NCBI GenBank assembly: GCA_965225895.1 | Contig: CBDDBR010000011.1 | Coordinates: 682,001 to 746,000, forward strand | Direction of reading: 5' to 3' | DNA: 64,000 nt | Source of the DNA: Endobugula sp965225895 | GTDB lineage: Bacteria > Pseudomonadota > Gammaproteobacteria > Pseudomonadales > Cellvibrionaceae | In this document: piece by piece, positions 36,274 to 43,606 of the stretch | Layout of the letters: each line of letters starts with the position of its first letter | Numbering within the stretch: position 1 is the first letter of the stretch | Program-made: the position numbers and the translations under genes | The notes under the pieces: generated by a model | Seen by the model: only the letters and a program-made list of their open reading frames with translations | What the model was told of the DNA's origin: nothing | The model's database searches: none

Positions 36274-38892
36274 ATGAAAAGCGCTGATATACGCGATGCC
36301 TTTTTGCGTTTCTTTGAAACGAAAGAGCACACCATTGTTGAGAGTAGTTCGCTAGTACCTAATAACGATCCCACGCTGCTATTTACCAATGCAGGCATGG
36401 TGCAATTTAAAGATGTGTTTCTAGGCAGTGATAAGCGTGCTTATACTCGCGCTACGACCTCGCAGCGTTGTGTACGTGCTGGCGGTAAACATAATGACTT
36501 AGAAAATGTAGGCTATACCGCTCGTCACCATACCTTTTTTGAAATGTTAGGTAACTTTAGTTTTGGCGACTATTTTAAGCGTGAGGCCATTCAATTTGCT
36601 TGGGAGTTTTTAACCTCGTCCGAATGGATGGATATTCCAGCAGAAAAATTGACAGTTACTGTCTATGCCGACGATAACGAAGCCTATGATATTTGGCATC
36701 AAGAAATTGGTATTCCAGCTGATCGATTAATTCGTATCGGTGATAATAAGGGCGGCAAATATCAATCGGATAATTTTTGGGCAATGGGTGATACAGGCCC
36801 TTGTGGTCCTTGTACAGAAATTTTTTATGATCACGGTGAAGATATTTGGGGTGGGCTACCTGGTACACCAGAAGAAGACGGTGATCGTTATATCGAAATT
36901 TGGAACAACGTATTCATGCAATTTAATCGTAGTGCCGACGGTACTATGGAGCCACTACCCAAGCCTTCGGTAGATACGGGCATGGGATTAGAGCGTATTT
37001 CTGCAGTAAAACAAGGTGTTCATAATAATTACGACATTGATTTATTTCAAAGTCTATTAAAAGCAGCGGCAACGATTACTCATACGACGGATTTAGAGAA
37101 TAAATCGTTGCGAGTTATTGCTGATCATATTCGTTCTTGTGCGTTTTTAGTTTGTGACGGTGTGATGCCTTCAAACGAAGGGCGTGGCTATGTGCTTCGT
37201 CGTATTATTCGTCGAGCGGTGCGTCATGGTCATAAGTTAGGACATACACAAGCATTTTTCCATCAGTTAGTACCAGCATTAGCGTCTGAAATGGGAGCGG
37301 CATATCCAGAATTGCAGCGTCAGCAAGCGCAGATTGAAAAAGTATTACTGACAGAAGAGCAGCAATTTGAGAAAACGTTAGAGAAAGGCTTGTCGGTACT
37401 AGAGGCAGCATTAAAAAATATTTCGGGAACAGAAATACCTGGTGATGTTGTTTTTACCCTTTATGATACGTATGGTTTTCCGACCGACCTCACCAATGAT
37501 ATTGCCCGTGAGCGTGAATTAACATTAGATATGGATGCTTATGAAAAATGCATGGCAGAGCAGCGTGTACGTGCACGCTCGGCAGGTAAATTCACAGTCG
37601 ATTATTCAAATAATATACGTGTAGAAGGTGAAACCCAATTTGTGGGTTATGAATCTCTGGGTGAAGATTGCCAAATAGTGGCTTTATATAAAGGCACTGA
37701 TGCAGTGGAGCAATTAGCCGAAGGTGAAGACGGTGTGATTGTGTTATCAAAAACTCCATTTTATGCAGAATCGGGAGGACAGGTCGGTGATACAGGTTAT
37801 TTACGTTTAGGTGATAACCAATTCGAAGTGCGTGATTGTCAAAAATCAGCTGACCATCATTTACATATCGGTCGTGTTTTACAGGGCGGGCTTCGTGTGG
37901 GCGAAACTATTACTGCGCAAGTTGATGATAGTGTGCGCCAAGCGACGGCATTAAATCACTCAGCAACTCACCTAATGCACGCGGCATTACGTAATATATT
38001 GGGTGAGCATGTTACGCAAAAGGGTTCATTAGTAGACTCTGAAAAGTTACGTTTTGATTTTTCGCACTTTGAAGCACTCACGCAAGATGAGTTGGATCAA
38101 ATAGAAACTGCAGTGAATCAACAGATTCGCGGTAACACAGCAGTACAAACTGAGTTGTGTGACATGGAGCAAGCCAAGTCTAAAGGTGCAATGATGCTCT
38201 TTGGTGAAAAATACGGTGATGAAGTACGCGTACTGTCAATGGGCGATGGTTTTTCTGTAGAGCTTTGCGGTGGTATTCATGTGCAGCGTACAGGTGATAT
38301 AGGGTTATTTCATATTGTATCGGAATCAGGTATCGCTTCTGGAGTACGTCGTATAGAAGCTGTAACGGGTGAAAAAGCACTGGCCTATTTCTCTTCTCTA
38401 GAAAGAAGTCTTGATCGCATAGGCCACTTATTAAAAGCCAATAGTACAAATGTTATTGAAAAAGTTGAACAGTGCATTGCTCAAATGAAAGATCAAGAAA
38501 AAACACTATCGGCTTTACAGGCAAAATTAGCTAGCGCGAATAGTGGTGATTTATTAAGTAATGTACAAGTCGTAGCGGGTGTGAATGTATTGGCGCAGCG
38601 TATTGAAGGTGCTAATGCTAAATCATTACGTGAGCTCGCTGATGCACTAAAAGGGCAGTTGGATAGTGGTATCTTTTTATTAGCCACGGCAGAAGGCGAT
38701 AAAGTGTCATTAATTGTGGGTGTTACTAAAGACCTCATATCGCGTTTTAAAGCGGGTGATCTTATGCGTGAGATTGCGCCTTTGGTGGGTGGTAAAGGCG
38801 GTGGCCGAGCTGATATGGCACAGGGTGGCGGTACTGATCCTTCTGGTATCGATGCAGCAATTGCCAAAGTAGCTGATTGGGTTCAGCAATAA
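36274..38892 (+). CDS. alaS: Alanyl-tRNA synthetase
   Basis: AlaS charges tRNA-Ala and edits Ser/Gly mischarging. The class II core is at the N-terminus (FFETKEHTIVESSSLVP, FTNAGMVQFKDVFLG, RHHTFFEMLGNFSFGDYF). The editing domain has the zinc motif HSATHLMHAALR and the CGGIHV segment, and a C-terminal coiled coil/C-Ala region ends the protein (GGKGGGRADMAQGGG). The 872-residue length is normal. Convergent terminators on both sides suggest a single-gene unit. Confidence 0.97.
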   Translation: MKSADIRDAFLRFFETKEHTIVESSSLVPNNDPTLLFTNAGMVQFKDVFLGSDKRAYTRATTSQRCVRAGGKHNDLENVGYTARHHTFFEMLGNFSFGDYFKREAIQFAWEFLTSSEWMDIPAEKLTVTVYADDNEAYDIWHQEIGIPADRLIRIGDNKGGKYQSDNFWAMGDTGPCGPCTEIFYDHGEDIWGGLPGTPEEDGDRYIEIWNNVFMQFNRSADGTMEPLPKPSVDTGMGLERISAVKQGVHNNYDIDLFQSLLKAAATITHTTDLENKSLRVIADHIRSCAFLVCDGVMPSNEGRGYVLRRIIRRAVRHGHKLGHTQAFFHQLVPALASEMGAAYPELQRQQAQIEKVLLTEEQQFEKTLEKGLSVLEAALKNISGTEIPGDVVFTLYDTYGFPTDLTNDIARERELTLDMDAYEKCMAEQRVRARSAGKFTVDYSNNIRVEGETQFVGYESLGEDCQIVALYKGTDAVEQLAEGEDGVIVLSKTPFYAESGGQVGDTGYLRLGDNQFEVRDCQKSADHHLHIGRVLQGGLRVGETITAQVDDSVRQATALNHSATHLMHAALRNILGEHVTQKGSLVDSEKLRFDFSHFEALTQDELDQIETAVNQQIRGNTAVQTELCDMEQAKSKGAMMLFGEKYGDEVRVLSMGDGFSVELCGGIHVQRTGDIGLFHIVSESGIASGVRRIEAVTGEKALAYFSSLERSLDRIGHLLKANSTNVIEKVEQCIAQMKDQEKTLSALQAKLASANSGDLLSNVQVVAGVNVLAQRIEGANAKSLRELADALKGQLDSGIFLLATAEGDKVSLIVGVTKDLISRFKAGDLMREIAPLVGGKGGGRADMAQGGGTDPSGIDAAIAKVADWVQQ

Positions 38893-38900
38893 ATATTTAA

Positions 38901-38940
38901 AAATACGTTATTTGAAATAAGTAAAAATAACGTATTTTTT
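38901..38940 (+). terminator. Intrinsic terminator after alaS
   Basis: AAATACGTTATTT (38901-38913) pairs perfectly with AAATAACGTATTT (38925-38937), followed by TTT, 8 bp past the alaS stop. Confidence 0.85.
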
Positions 38941-39081
38941 GACTTAGGTATTAACTTTTAGGGCTATATAGTGTTTAATTGCTCACCATCCAAACCTTGG
39001 CGCAATAATCAACATTGTTAGCATAAACAAAGGGTTAACAAATAAATCACACGTAATGTGTAATTGTAGGATAAATAAATT

Positions 39082-40305
39082 ATGAGCCTATTGGTTCAAA
39101 AGTATGGCGGAACATCCGTTGGTACTGTCGAGCGTATTCAAGCGGTTGCAGAAAAAGTAGCAGGTCATCGTCAGCGAGGCGATGATTTAGTGATTGTTGT
39201 TTCTGCAATGAGTGGGGAAACCAATCGTTTAATTGGCTTAGCAGGAGAAATGCAAGACGCTCCTGATCCTCGAGAAATGGACGTGCTGCTTTCTACGGGT
39301 GAGCAAGTCACTATTGCATTGTTATGCATGGCTTTAAAAGCAAAAGGTTGTGATGCTCGTTCATATACAGGCGGTCAAGTACGTATTTTAACCGACGATT
39401 CGCATACTAAAGCGCGTATTCAATCGATAGACGAAAAAAATATTCGTGCAGATTTAGATGCGGGACGAGTTGTTGTTGTTGCAGGTTTTCAGGGCACAGA
39501 CGAGCAGGGCAATATCACCACTTTAGGTCGTGGTGGTTCAGATACCACAGGTGTTGCTCTGGCAGCAGCATTAAAAGCGGATGAGTGTCAGATTTATACG
39601 GATGTTGATGGTGTATATACCACGGATCCACGTATTGTACCTAACGCAAGTCGCTTAGATAAAATTACCTTTGAAGAAATGTTAGAAATGGCAAGCTTAG
39701 GTTCAAAGGTATTACAAATTAGAGCGGTAGAATTTGCAGGCAAATATAATGTACCGCTACGCGTATTGCATAGCTTTCAAGAAGGTCCAGGTACCTTAAT
39801 AACGCTCGATGAGGAGTATTCAACAATGGAACAGCCGGTTGTTTCTGGTATTGCATTTAATCGTGATGAAGCAAAAGTGACTATTGCGGGTATTCCTGAT
39901 ATCCCAGGTGTGGCGTCTAAGGTATTAGCGCCAATTGGTGATGCGAATATCGAAGTGGATGTTATTGTACAAAATATAGCAGCAGATAATACGACGGATC
40001 TTACCTTTACGGTTAACCGTGGTGAAATGGAAAAAGCAAAAGGCGTCATGGATACAATAGCCGCAGAATTAGGCGCTAAACGTGTATTAACAGATGATAC
40101 CGTTGTGAAAGTATCTATTGTTGGTGTAGGTATGCGATCTCACGCAGGCGTGGCCTCACAAATGTTTAAAGCCTTAGCGGAAGAAAATATTAACATTCAA
40201 ATGATCACTACATCAGAAATTAAAATTTCAGTGATTATTGATGAGCGTTATGCAGAATTAGCGATTCGTTGTTTACATACAGCGTTTGGTTTAGATGCGA
40301 GTTAA
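39082..40305 (+). CDS. lysC: Aspartokinase
   Basis: LysC phosphorylates aspartate, the first step to Lys, Thr and Met. The N-terminal kinase domain opens with VQKYGGTSVGTVERI, carries VVSAMSGETNRL and GRGGSDTTGVALAAAL, and TDVDGVYTTDPRI. Two C-terminal ACT domains (about 265-407) give feedback control, including the MITTSEIKISVIID strand. The length of 407 residues fits the single-function enzyme of pseudomonads. The ribosome site is TAGGA. The alaS-lysC-csrA order is common in gammaproteobacteria. Confidence 0.97.
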   Translation: MSLLVQKYGGTSVGTVERIQAVAEKVAGHRQRGDDLVIVVSAMSGETNRLIGLAGEMQDAPDPREMDVLLSTGEQVTIALLCMALKAKGCDARSYTGGQVRILTDDSHTKARIQSIDEKNIRADLDAGRVVVVAGFQGTDEQGNITTLGRGGSDTTGVALAAALKADECQIYTDVDGVYTTDPRIVPNASRLDKITFEEMLEMASLGSKVLQIRAVEFAGKYNVPLRVLHSFQEGPGTLITLDEEYSTMEQPVVSGIAFNRDEAKVTIAGIPDIPGVASKVLAPIGDANIEVDVIVQNIAADNTTDLTFTVNRGEMEKAKGVMDTIAAELGAKRVLTDDTVVKVSIVGVGMRSHAGVASQMFKALAEENINIQMITTSEIKISVIIDERYAELAIRCLHTAFGLDAS

Positions 40306-40463
40306 GTTAATAATTATTTTTTGTTTGTGCGAAACTATTCGTAGATATTGCATCTAAGATTACATTATTGTCTATACTGATATAGTGGTAAGCTACTGTA
40401 TCAGTCATGCAGTAGCGTGCCAGCGCTTTAAATATGGATTTACAGGAAAACTAGGAGTGTAAC

Positions 40464-40673
40464 ATGCTTATTTTGACCAGACGCATCGGCGAAACATTGA
40501 TGGTAGGTGATGAAGTGACAGTGACTGTTTTAGGGATTAAGGGTAATCAAGTACGTATTGGTGTTAATGCCCCGAAAGAAATTGCTGTTCACCGAGAAGA
40601 AATTTATCAGAGAATCCAGCGTGAAAAGGTCTTCTTCCCGAAGACGAGATGTAAAAAACCCAGCCTAAAATGA
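40464..40673 (+). CDS. csrA: Carbon storage regulator CsrA/RsmA
   Basis: CsrA is a dimeric RNA-binding regulator that blocks translation of target mRNAs at GGA sites. The first 50 residues are typical (MLILTRRIGETLMVGDEV, VRIGVNAPKEIAVHREEIYQRIQ). The tail differs from most CsrA proteins: it runs to 69 residues and ends with a basic Cys-containing KTRCKKPSLK-type stretch. A strong ribosome site (TAGGAG) precedes it. In such bacteria CsrA often controls biofilm and adhesin genes. Confidence 0.95.
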   Translation: MLILTRRIGETLMVGDEVTVTVLGIKGNQVRIGVNAPKEIAVHREEIYQRIQREKVFFPKTRCKKPSLK

Positions 40674-40780
40674 ACGCTTCATCTATGATGTTTGTAAAAA
40701 TGTTATAGGTGGAGTTGTTGTAAGTATTTCTTAATTTTATTACTTGATAGAAATTATATAAAAAATACCTCATAGGCACT

Positions 40781-40808
40781 TTGCTTATAAGAGTATAGCT
40801 GGTATGAT
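40781..40808 (+). promoter_or_regulatory. Promoter of tRNA-Ser
   Basis: TTGCTT (40781-40786) and TATGAT (40803-40808) are spaced 16 bp and followed by a GC-rich GCCGCCGC discriminator typical of stable-RNA promoters. The tRNA begins 43 bp after the -10. Confidence 0.6.
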
Positions 40809-40850
40809 GCCGCCGCTTTCATAGTCCTGACAATGAAAAGCAAAGAATTT

Positions 40851-40940
40851 GGAGAGGTGGCCGAGTGGCCGAAGGCGCTCCCCTGCTAAGGGAGTATACC
40901 TTGATCGGTATCGAGGGTTCGAATCCCTCCCTCTCCGCCA
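40851..40940 (+). tRNA. tRNA-Ser (anticodon GCU)
   Basis: A 90-nt tRNA. The acceptor stem GGAGAGG pairs with CCTCTCC, then a G discriminator and encoded CCA. A long variable arm (class II), the anticodon GCT in CTGCTAA, and the TTCGAATCC T-loop are visible. It reads AGU/AGC codons. A strong terminator follows. Confidence 0.97.
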
Positions 40941-40943
40941 TAT

Positions 40944-40976
40944 AAAAAAACCGTCGCATATGCGACGGTTTTTTTA
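40944..40976 (+). terminator. Intrinsic terminator after tRNA-Ser
   Basis: AAAAAAACCGTCGCAT (ending at 40960) and its complement ATGCGACGGTTTTTTT form a perfect long stem with T-run, 3 bp after the CCA. Confidence 0.93.
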
Positions 40977-40990
40977 TGCCTGATAATAAT

Positions 40991-41069
40991 GCAATACACT
41001 TGAGTTCAATACGGTATAACCAATCGTCTAAGATTTTTTATCGATGATGACTTGCATTAAGTGTATTGC
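40991..41069. repeat. Widely spaced 11-bp inverted repeat
   Basis: GCAATACACTT (40991-41001) and AAGTGTATTGC (41059-41069) are perfectly complementary with 57 bp between them. The region lies between the tRNA-Ser terminator and the 3' end of the Fur-box gene. No T-run follows either arm. Role unknown. Confidence 0.4.
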
Positions 41070-41125
41070 CTTCAATAATATTTTTTCGTATACCATACGG
41101 CTGTTGTCGTTGCGTTTTCATTATT

Positions 41126-41638
41126 TTATTGCTGGGATGCCATTAAAAGGTTTTCAGCTTCAGTCGCTATTTCTTCTGTTTGACGAATCAACCCGTGAAT
41201 ATTTTCTACTTCATTGATGTAGCCAAGCTGTGAAGATAAAGAAAATAATGATTTATCTAAATAGGATAATGCTTCTATCCGTAATTTCTTAGACTTAAAG
41301 CGATTTGTTACTACCTCAATTAAATATTCATGAAGTTCTAGTAACACATGTTTTGCTTCCAAGCTTTTTTGATTAGCATTTAAACAAGCGGATAAATTGT
41401 GGCTAGAAAAGTAGAGCATACCAATGCCGCTGCTATTTTCATTGTTGTTAAAAAAACGTTCTTTTAGTGCCTTGCTAACCGTCAAGCTATCTGCAAAGTA
41501 AGCAGCCGCACGTGAGTAATTTTCGGCGTTATAGGCCAGATAAGCCTGCTTGTTTATATTTTGCCACTGATGGTATTGGTCTTCGATAGAGAGGGGGCTA
41601 TATTCTACGCGAGGTCTGTTTGCAACAACGGATAACAT
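41126..41638 (-). CDS. TPR-like protein with an upstream Fur box
   Basis: A 170-residue soluble helical protein of unknown function. The segment QAYLAYNAENYSRAAAYFADSL resembles a tetratricopeptide helix pair, and the remainder is predicted all-helical. There is no signal peptide. The ribosome site AAAGGTG lies 6 bases upstream, and a near-consensus Fur box lies 21-39 bp upstream of the start, so it is probably made when iron is scarce. The function is unknown; iron-linked roles such as bacterioferritin-associated regulation are only a guess. Confidence 0.75.
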   Translation of the reverse strand: MLSVVANRPRVEYSPLSIEDQYHQWQNINKQAYLAYNAENYSRAAAYFADSLTVSKALKERFFNNNENSSGIGMLYFSSHNLSACLNANQKSLEAKHVLLELHEYLIEVVTNRFKSKKLRIEALSYLDKSLFSLSSQLGYINEVENIHGLIRQTEEIATEAENLLMASQQ

Positions 41639-41658
41639 GGGTGGGCACCTTTAATCTT

Positions 41659-41677
41659 AATGAGAATCATTATCATT
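41659..41677. promoter_or_regulatory. Fur box
   Basis: AATGAGAATCATTATCATT matches the 19-bp Fur consensus (GATAATGATAATCATTATC) closely, keeping the AATCATTATCATT core. It lies just upstream of the - strand TPR-like gene. Confidence 0.8.
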
Positions 41678-41804
41678 ATATGTAAAAACATAGAGAGTGC
41701 AAGCGTTTAATAGGGGATAGTGATTAGTTTATCGACAATCTGTTTTATACTTTACCAATTCAGTAAAAATACCCGATTTTATTTTTAAATAGTATAAATA
41801 GAAC

Positions 41805-41833
41805 TTGACGCTACCCCAGCAAATCACTAATAT
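41805..41833 (+). promoter_or_regulatory. Promoter of tRNA-Arg
   Basis: TTGACG (41805-41810) and TAATAT (41828-41833) are spaced 17 bp and followed by a GC-rich ACGCGCC discriminator, 45 bp before the tRNA. Confidence 0.75.
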
Positions 41834-41878
41834 ACGCGCCTCTTGAGAACACGCCATAAACGATGTTTTTAAGACAAC

Positions 41879-41955
41879 GCACTCGTAGCTCAGCTGGATA
41901 GAGTACTCGGCTACGAACCGAGCGGTCGGAGGTTCGAATCCTCCCGAGTGCGCCA
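41879..41955 (+). tRNA. tRNA-Arg (anticodon ACG)
   Basis: A 77-nt tRNA. The acceptor GCACTCG pairs with CGAGTGC, then a G discriminator and encoded CCA. The D-arm AGCTCAGCTGGATAGAGT, anticodon ACG in CTACGAA, and T-arm GGAGGTTCGAATCCTCC are all present. The ACG anticodon is modified to inosine and reads CGU/CGC/CGA. Confidence 0.97.
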
Positions 41956-41963
41956 TATACGAA

Positions 41964-41991
41964 AACCTCGCCCAAAAGGCGGGGTTTTTTT
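41964..41991 (+). terminator. Intrinsic terminator after tRNA-Arg
   Basis: AACCTCGCC, loop CAAAA, GGCGGGGTT, then a T-run; one G-T pair in the stem. It lies 9 bp after the tRNA. Confidence 0.88.
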
Positions 41992-42054
41992 ATGTCTTGA
42001 AAAAGCCAATCGATGTATTGTTTTAGTCATGCTAAAAATAGTCCGTTGTTTATG

Positions 42055-42083
42055 TTGACTTGCTACCTACTAGGAGGTAGGAT
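42055..42083 (+). promoter_or_regulatory. TetR-gene promoter with operator filling the spacer
   Basis: TTGACT (42055-42060) and TAGGAT (42078-42083) are spaced 17 bp. The 18-bp dyad CTACCTACTAGGAGGTAG (42063-42080) covers the spacer and also contains the AGGAGG that could serve as ribosome site for ATG 42090. Transcription would begin close to the ATG, so the mRNA may be nearly leaderless. Confidence 0.65.
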
Positions 42084-42089
42084 GCCTTT

Positions 42090-42650
42090 ATGGATACAAA
42101 AGAGAAAATATTAAATAGCGCACAACGACTCATACAGCAAAGTGGTGCGAATGGGTTTAGTTATGCGGATATTGCGGCTGAAGTAGGCATTCGTAAAGCG
42201 AGTCTTCATCATCATTATTCGACGAAAACCGATTTGATTGTTGCTCTTATTGATCGCTATTGTCAGCAGGTAGATTTATTACTGGCAGCAATTGAGAGTA
42301 AATCGCGTTCAGGAGAAGAAAAGCTCCAAGGTTATTTTTCTCTTTACAAAGGGTCAATGGATGCCAATAAAGTCTGCGTTGGCGGTATGCTGTCTGCCGA
42401 AATGCTGAGCCTTGATGAGGCGATTACCCCATTTTTAACCCGCTTTTTTGTGGGGCATGTGGCGTGGTTAGCTAAGGTTTTAAAAGAAGGTGAGCAGGAG
42501 GGTGATTTTATACTTCATCATGCGCCAGAATCTCACGCAGGAATGATAGTTTCTACGTTACAGGGTGCCTTAATGGTATCGCGTGGAATGCAAGAAAAAA
42601 CGTTTTTTGATAACACGACTGCCAGTCTGTTGTTGTGTATTAAGCGCTAA
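42090..42650 (+). CDS. TetR/AcrR-family transcriptional regulator
   Basis: This 186-residue repressor has the N-terminal helix-turn-helix typical of TetR: KEKILNSAQRLIQQSGANGFSYADIAAEVGIRKASLHHHYSTKTDL by positions 4-48, with the recognition helix around KASLHHHY. The C-terminal ligand/dimer domain has a KVCVGGML segment like regulators of the AcuR/NemR type. An 18-bp dyad lies in its own promoter, and a second copy lies before the next gene, so it probably represses itself and the cupin gene. The ligand is unknown. Confidence 0.92.
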   Translation: MDTKEKILNSAQRLIQQSGANGFSYADIAAEVGIRKASLHHHYSTKTDLIVALIDRYCQQVDLLLAAIESKSRSGEEKLQGYFSLYKGSMDANKVCVGGMLSAEMLSLDEAITPFLTRFFVGHVAWLAKVLKEGEQEGDFILHHAPESHAGMIVSTLQGALMVSRGMQEKTFFDNTTASLLLCIKR

Positions 42651-42677
42651 AATTAACTATTTTTTTAACCACAAAAA

Positions 42678-42695
42678 CTACCTTCTAAATGGTAG
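42678..42695. promoter_or_regulatory. Second copy of the TetR operator, before the cupin gene
   Basis: CTACCTTCTAAATGGTAG matches the dyad at 42063-42080 in 14 of 18 positions, with both half-sites (CTACC / GGTAG) identical. It ends just before the GGGGAG ribosome site of the cupin gene. Confidence 0.72.
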
Positions 42696-42706
42696 GGGAG
42701 AGAACC

Positions 42707-43153
42707 ATGAGTACAGCAAAGAACATTAATAGCCATTGCTCTATTAAAGAAGCGGGTCCACTAAATGACTGGCCTTCTTATACGGTGGAGTTACCTGGGT
42801 TAGAGATTCCTGGTAAGTTATTTTTAAAAGAAGAACTAGGGTTAACAGGGTGTGAAATCTCTATTAACTCAATGGAGCCTGGTGGTGGAATGCCAATTTA
42901 TCATTCTCACAACCAGAATGAAGAAGTCTACATGTTTATTCGTGGGCAAGGTCAAGTGCAAGTAGATGGCGATACGATCGACGTTAAAGAAGGTTCTATT
43001 GTACGTATAGCACCAAAAGGCGAGAGAATTTGGCGCAACAATGGTGATGAGGCACTCATTTATATCATTATTCAAGTGCGCGAAAACTCACTAGAGCAGT
43101 ACGGTGTTCCTGATGCTGATATTCCAGATAAGGGTGCTAGCTGGCCGAGCTAA
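42707..43153 (+). CDS. Cupin-domain protein
   Basis: A 148-residue soluble cupin. Motif 1 is visible as PIYHSHNQNEEVYMFIRGQG (two His, one Glu metal ligands) and motif 2 as GSIVRIAPKGERIWRNNGD, where the usual His is replaced by Arg/Trp. The C-terminal tail PDADIPDKGASWPS follows. I start at ATG 42707 with GGGGAG upstream; an in-frame ATG at 42689 lies inside the operator. Single-domain cupins of this kind bind a metal and act as enzymes or small-molecule sensors. The substrate is unknown; regulation by the upstream TetR is likely. Confidence 0.85.
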   Translation: MSTAKNINSHCSIKEAGPLNDWPSYTVELPGLEIPGKLFLKEELGLTGCEISINSMEPGGGMPIYHSHNQNEEVYMFIRGQGQVQVDGDTIDVKEGSIVRIAPKGERIWRNNGDEALIYIIIQVRENSLEQYGVPDADIPDKGASWPS

Positions 43154-43364
43154 TAACCGCTTTTTCCTGATTGGAGCGGTTAATTAGGGGTTGTAAGGGC
43201 ATGATCATGACTTCATGTGATTGCCTTTGCTTTTTTATCATTGGTAGTAATGTGTTATAATAAATTTTAGGGAGGAGAGTTCTAATACTGCCATAGAGCA
43301 GTAACTTGGATAGGTTATGCGCGAGCTTAACCATGTCGTAGTCTGGTTAATATTAGGAACCCTA

Positions 43365-43475
43365 ATGAGTCATATATTGTATTTATTACGATTAAATCAT
43401 TCAGTAGTTGCGAAAGGTAAAATGGTTGGCTTTATGTCAGTATCAGATTGTCGTTCAGGTGCTTACTGGGTCTAA
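43365..43475 (+). CDS. Possible 36-residue small protein
   Basis: An ATG with TTAGGA about 7 bases upstream opens 36 codons ending TAA at 43473-43475. The product begins MSHILYLLRLNHS and ends SDCRSGAYWV; it has a short hydrophobic N-terminus and no recognised family. The ribosome site and ATG fall in a TTAGG-AAC-CCTAA hairpin, which suggests translational control or that the ORF is chance. It is bracketed by a TATAAT box and a terminator, so it would be the only product of the transcript. Confidence 0.35.
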   Translation: MSHILYLLRLNHSVVAKGKMVGFMSVSDCRSGAYWV

Positions 43476-43501
43476 AGTGTTGCTTTAGATGATAAAACGC
43501 T

Positions 43502-43540
43502 AAAACCGATATTGCTATACATAGCAACATCGGTTTTTTT
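43502..43540 (+). terminator. Strong intrinsic terminator before ggt
   Basis: AAAACCGAT (43502-43510) pairs with ATCGGTTTT (43529-43537), and TTGCT pairs with AGCAA inside, with one A-C mismatch; a T-run follows. Confidence 0.9.
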
Positions 43541-43606
43541 ATGCCTAGCCATGTATCATCGTAGGCACATTTCTTTTCTTTAATCATTGCTTAAGTGAGT
43601 AACGTC

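Larger units (their letters stand above)
43256..43540 (+). ncRNA. Candidate structured small transcript, with TATAAT at one end and a terminator at the other
   Basis: A perfect TATAAT is at 43256-43261 with a weak -35. The following stretch holds consecutive hairpins: TACTGC/GCAGTA (43287-43304), TTAACCA/TGGTTAA (43327-43350) and TTAGG/CCTAA (43353-43365), the last covering a ribosome site and start codon. It ends at an intrinsic terminator (43502-43540). This may be a small RNA, or a leader that controls the 36-codon ORF inside it. No known family was recognised. Confidence 0.4.

Noticed and set aside
39777..40049. Reverse-strand ORF in lysC
   Set aside because: Shadow of the aspartokinase ACT region.
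41729..41956. Reverse-strand ORF of 75 codons that begins MAHSGGFEPPTARFVAEY
   Set aside because: It is the antisense reading of the tRNA-Arg gene plus its upstream region, a common false protein.
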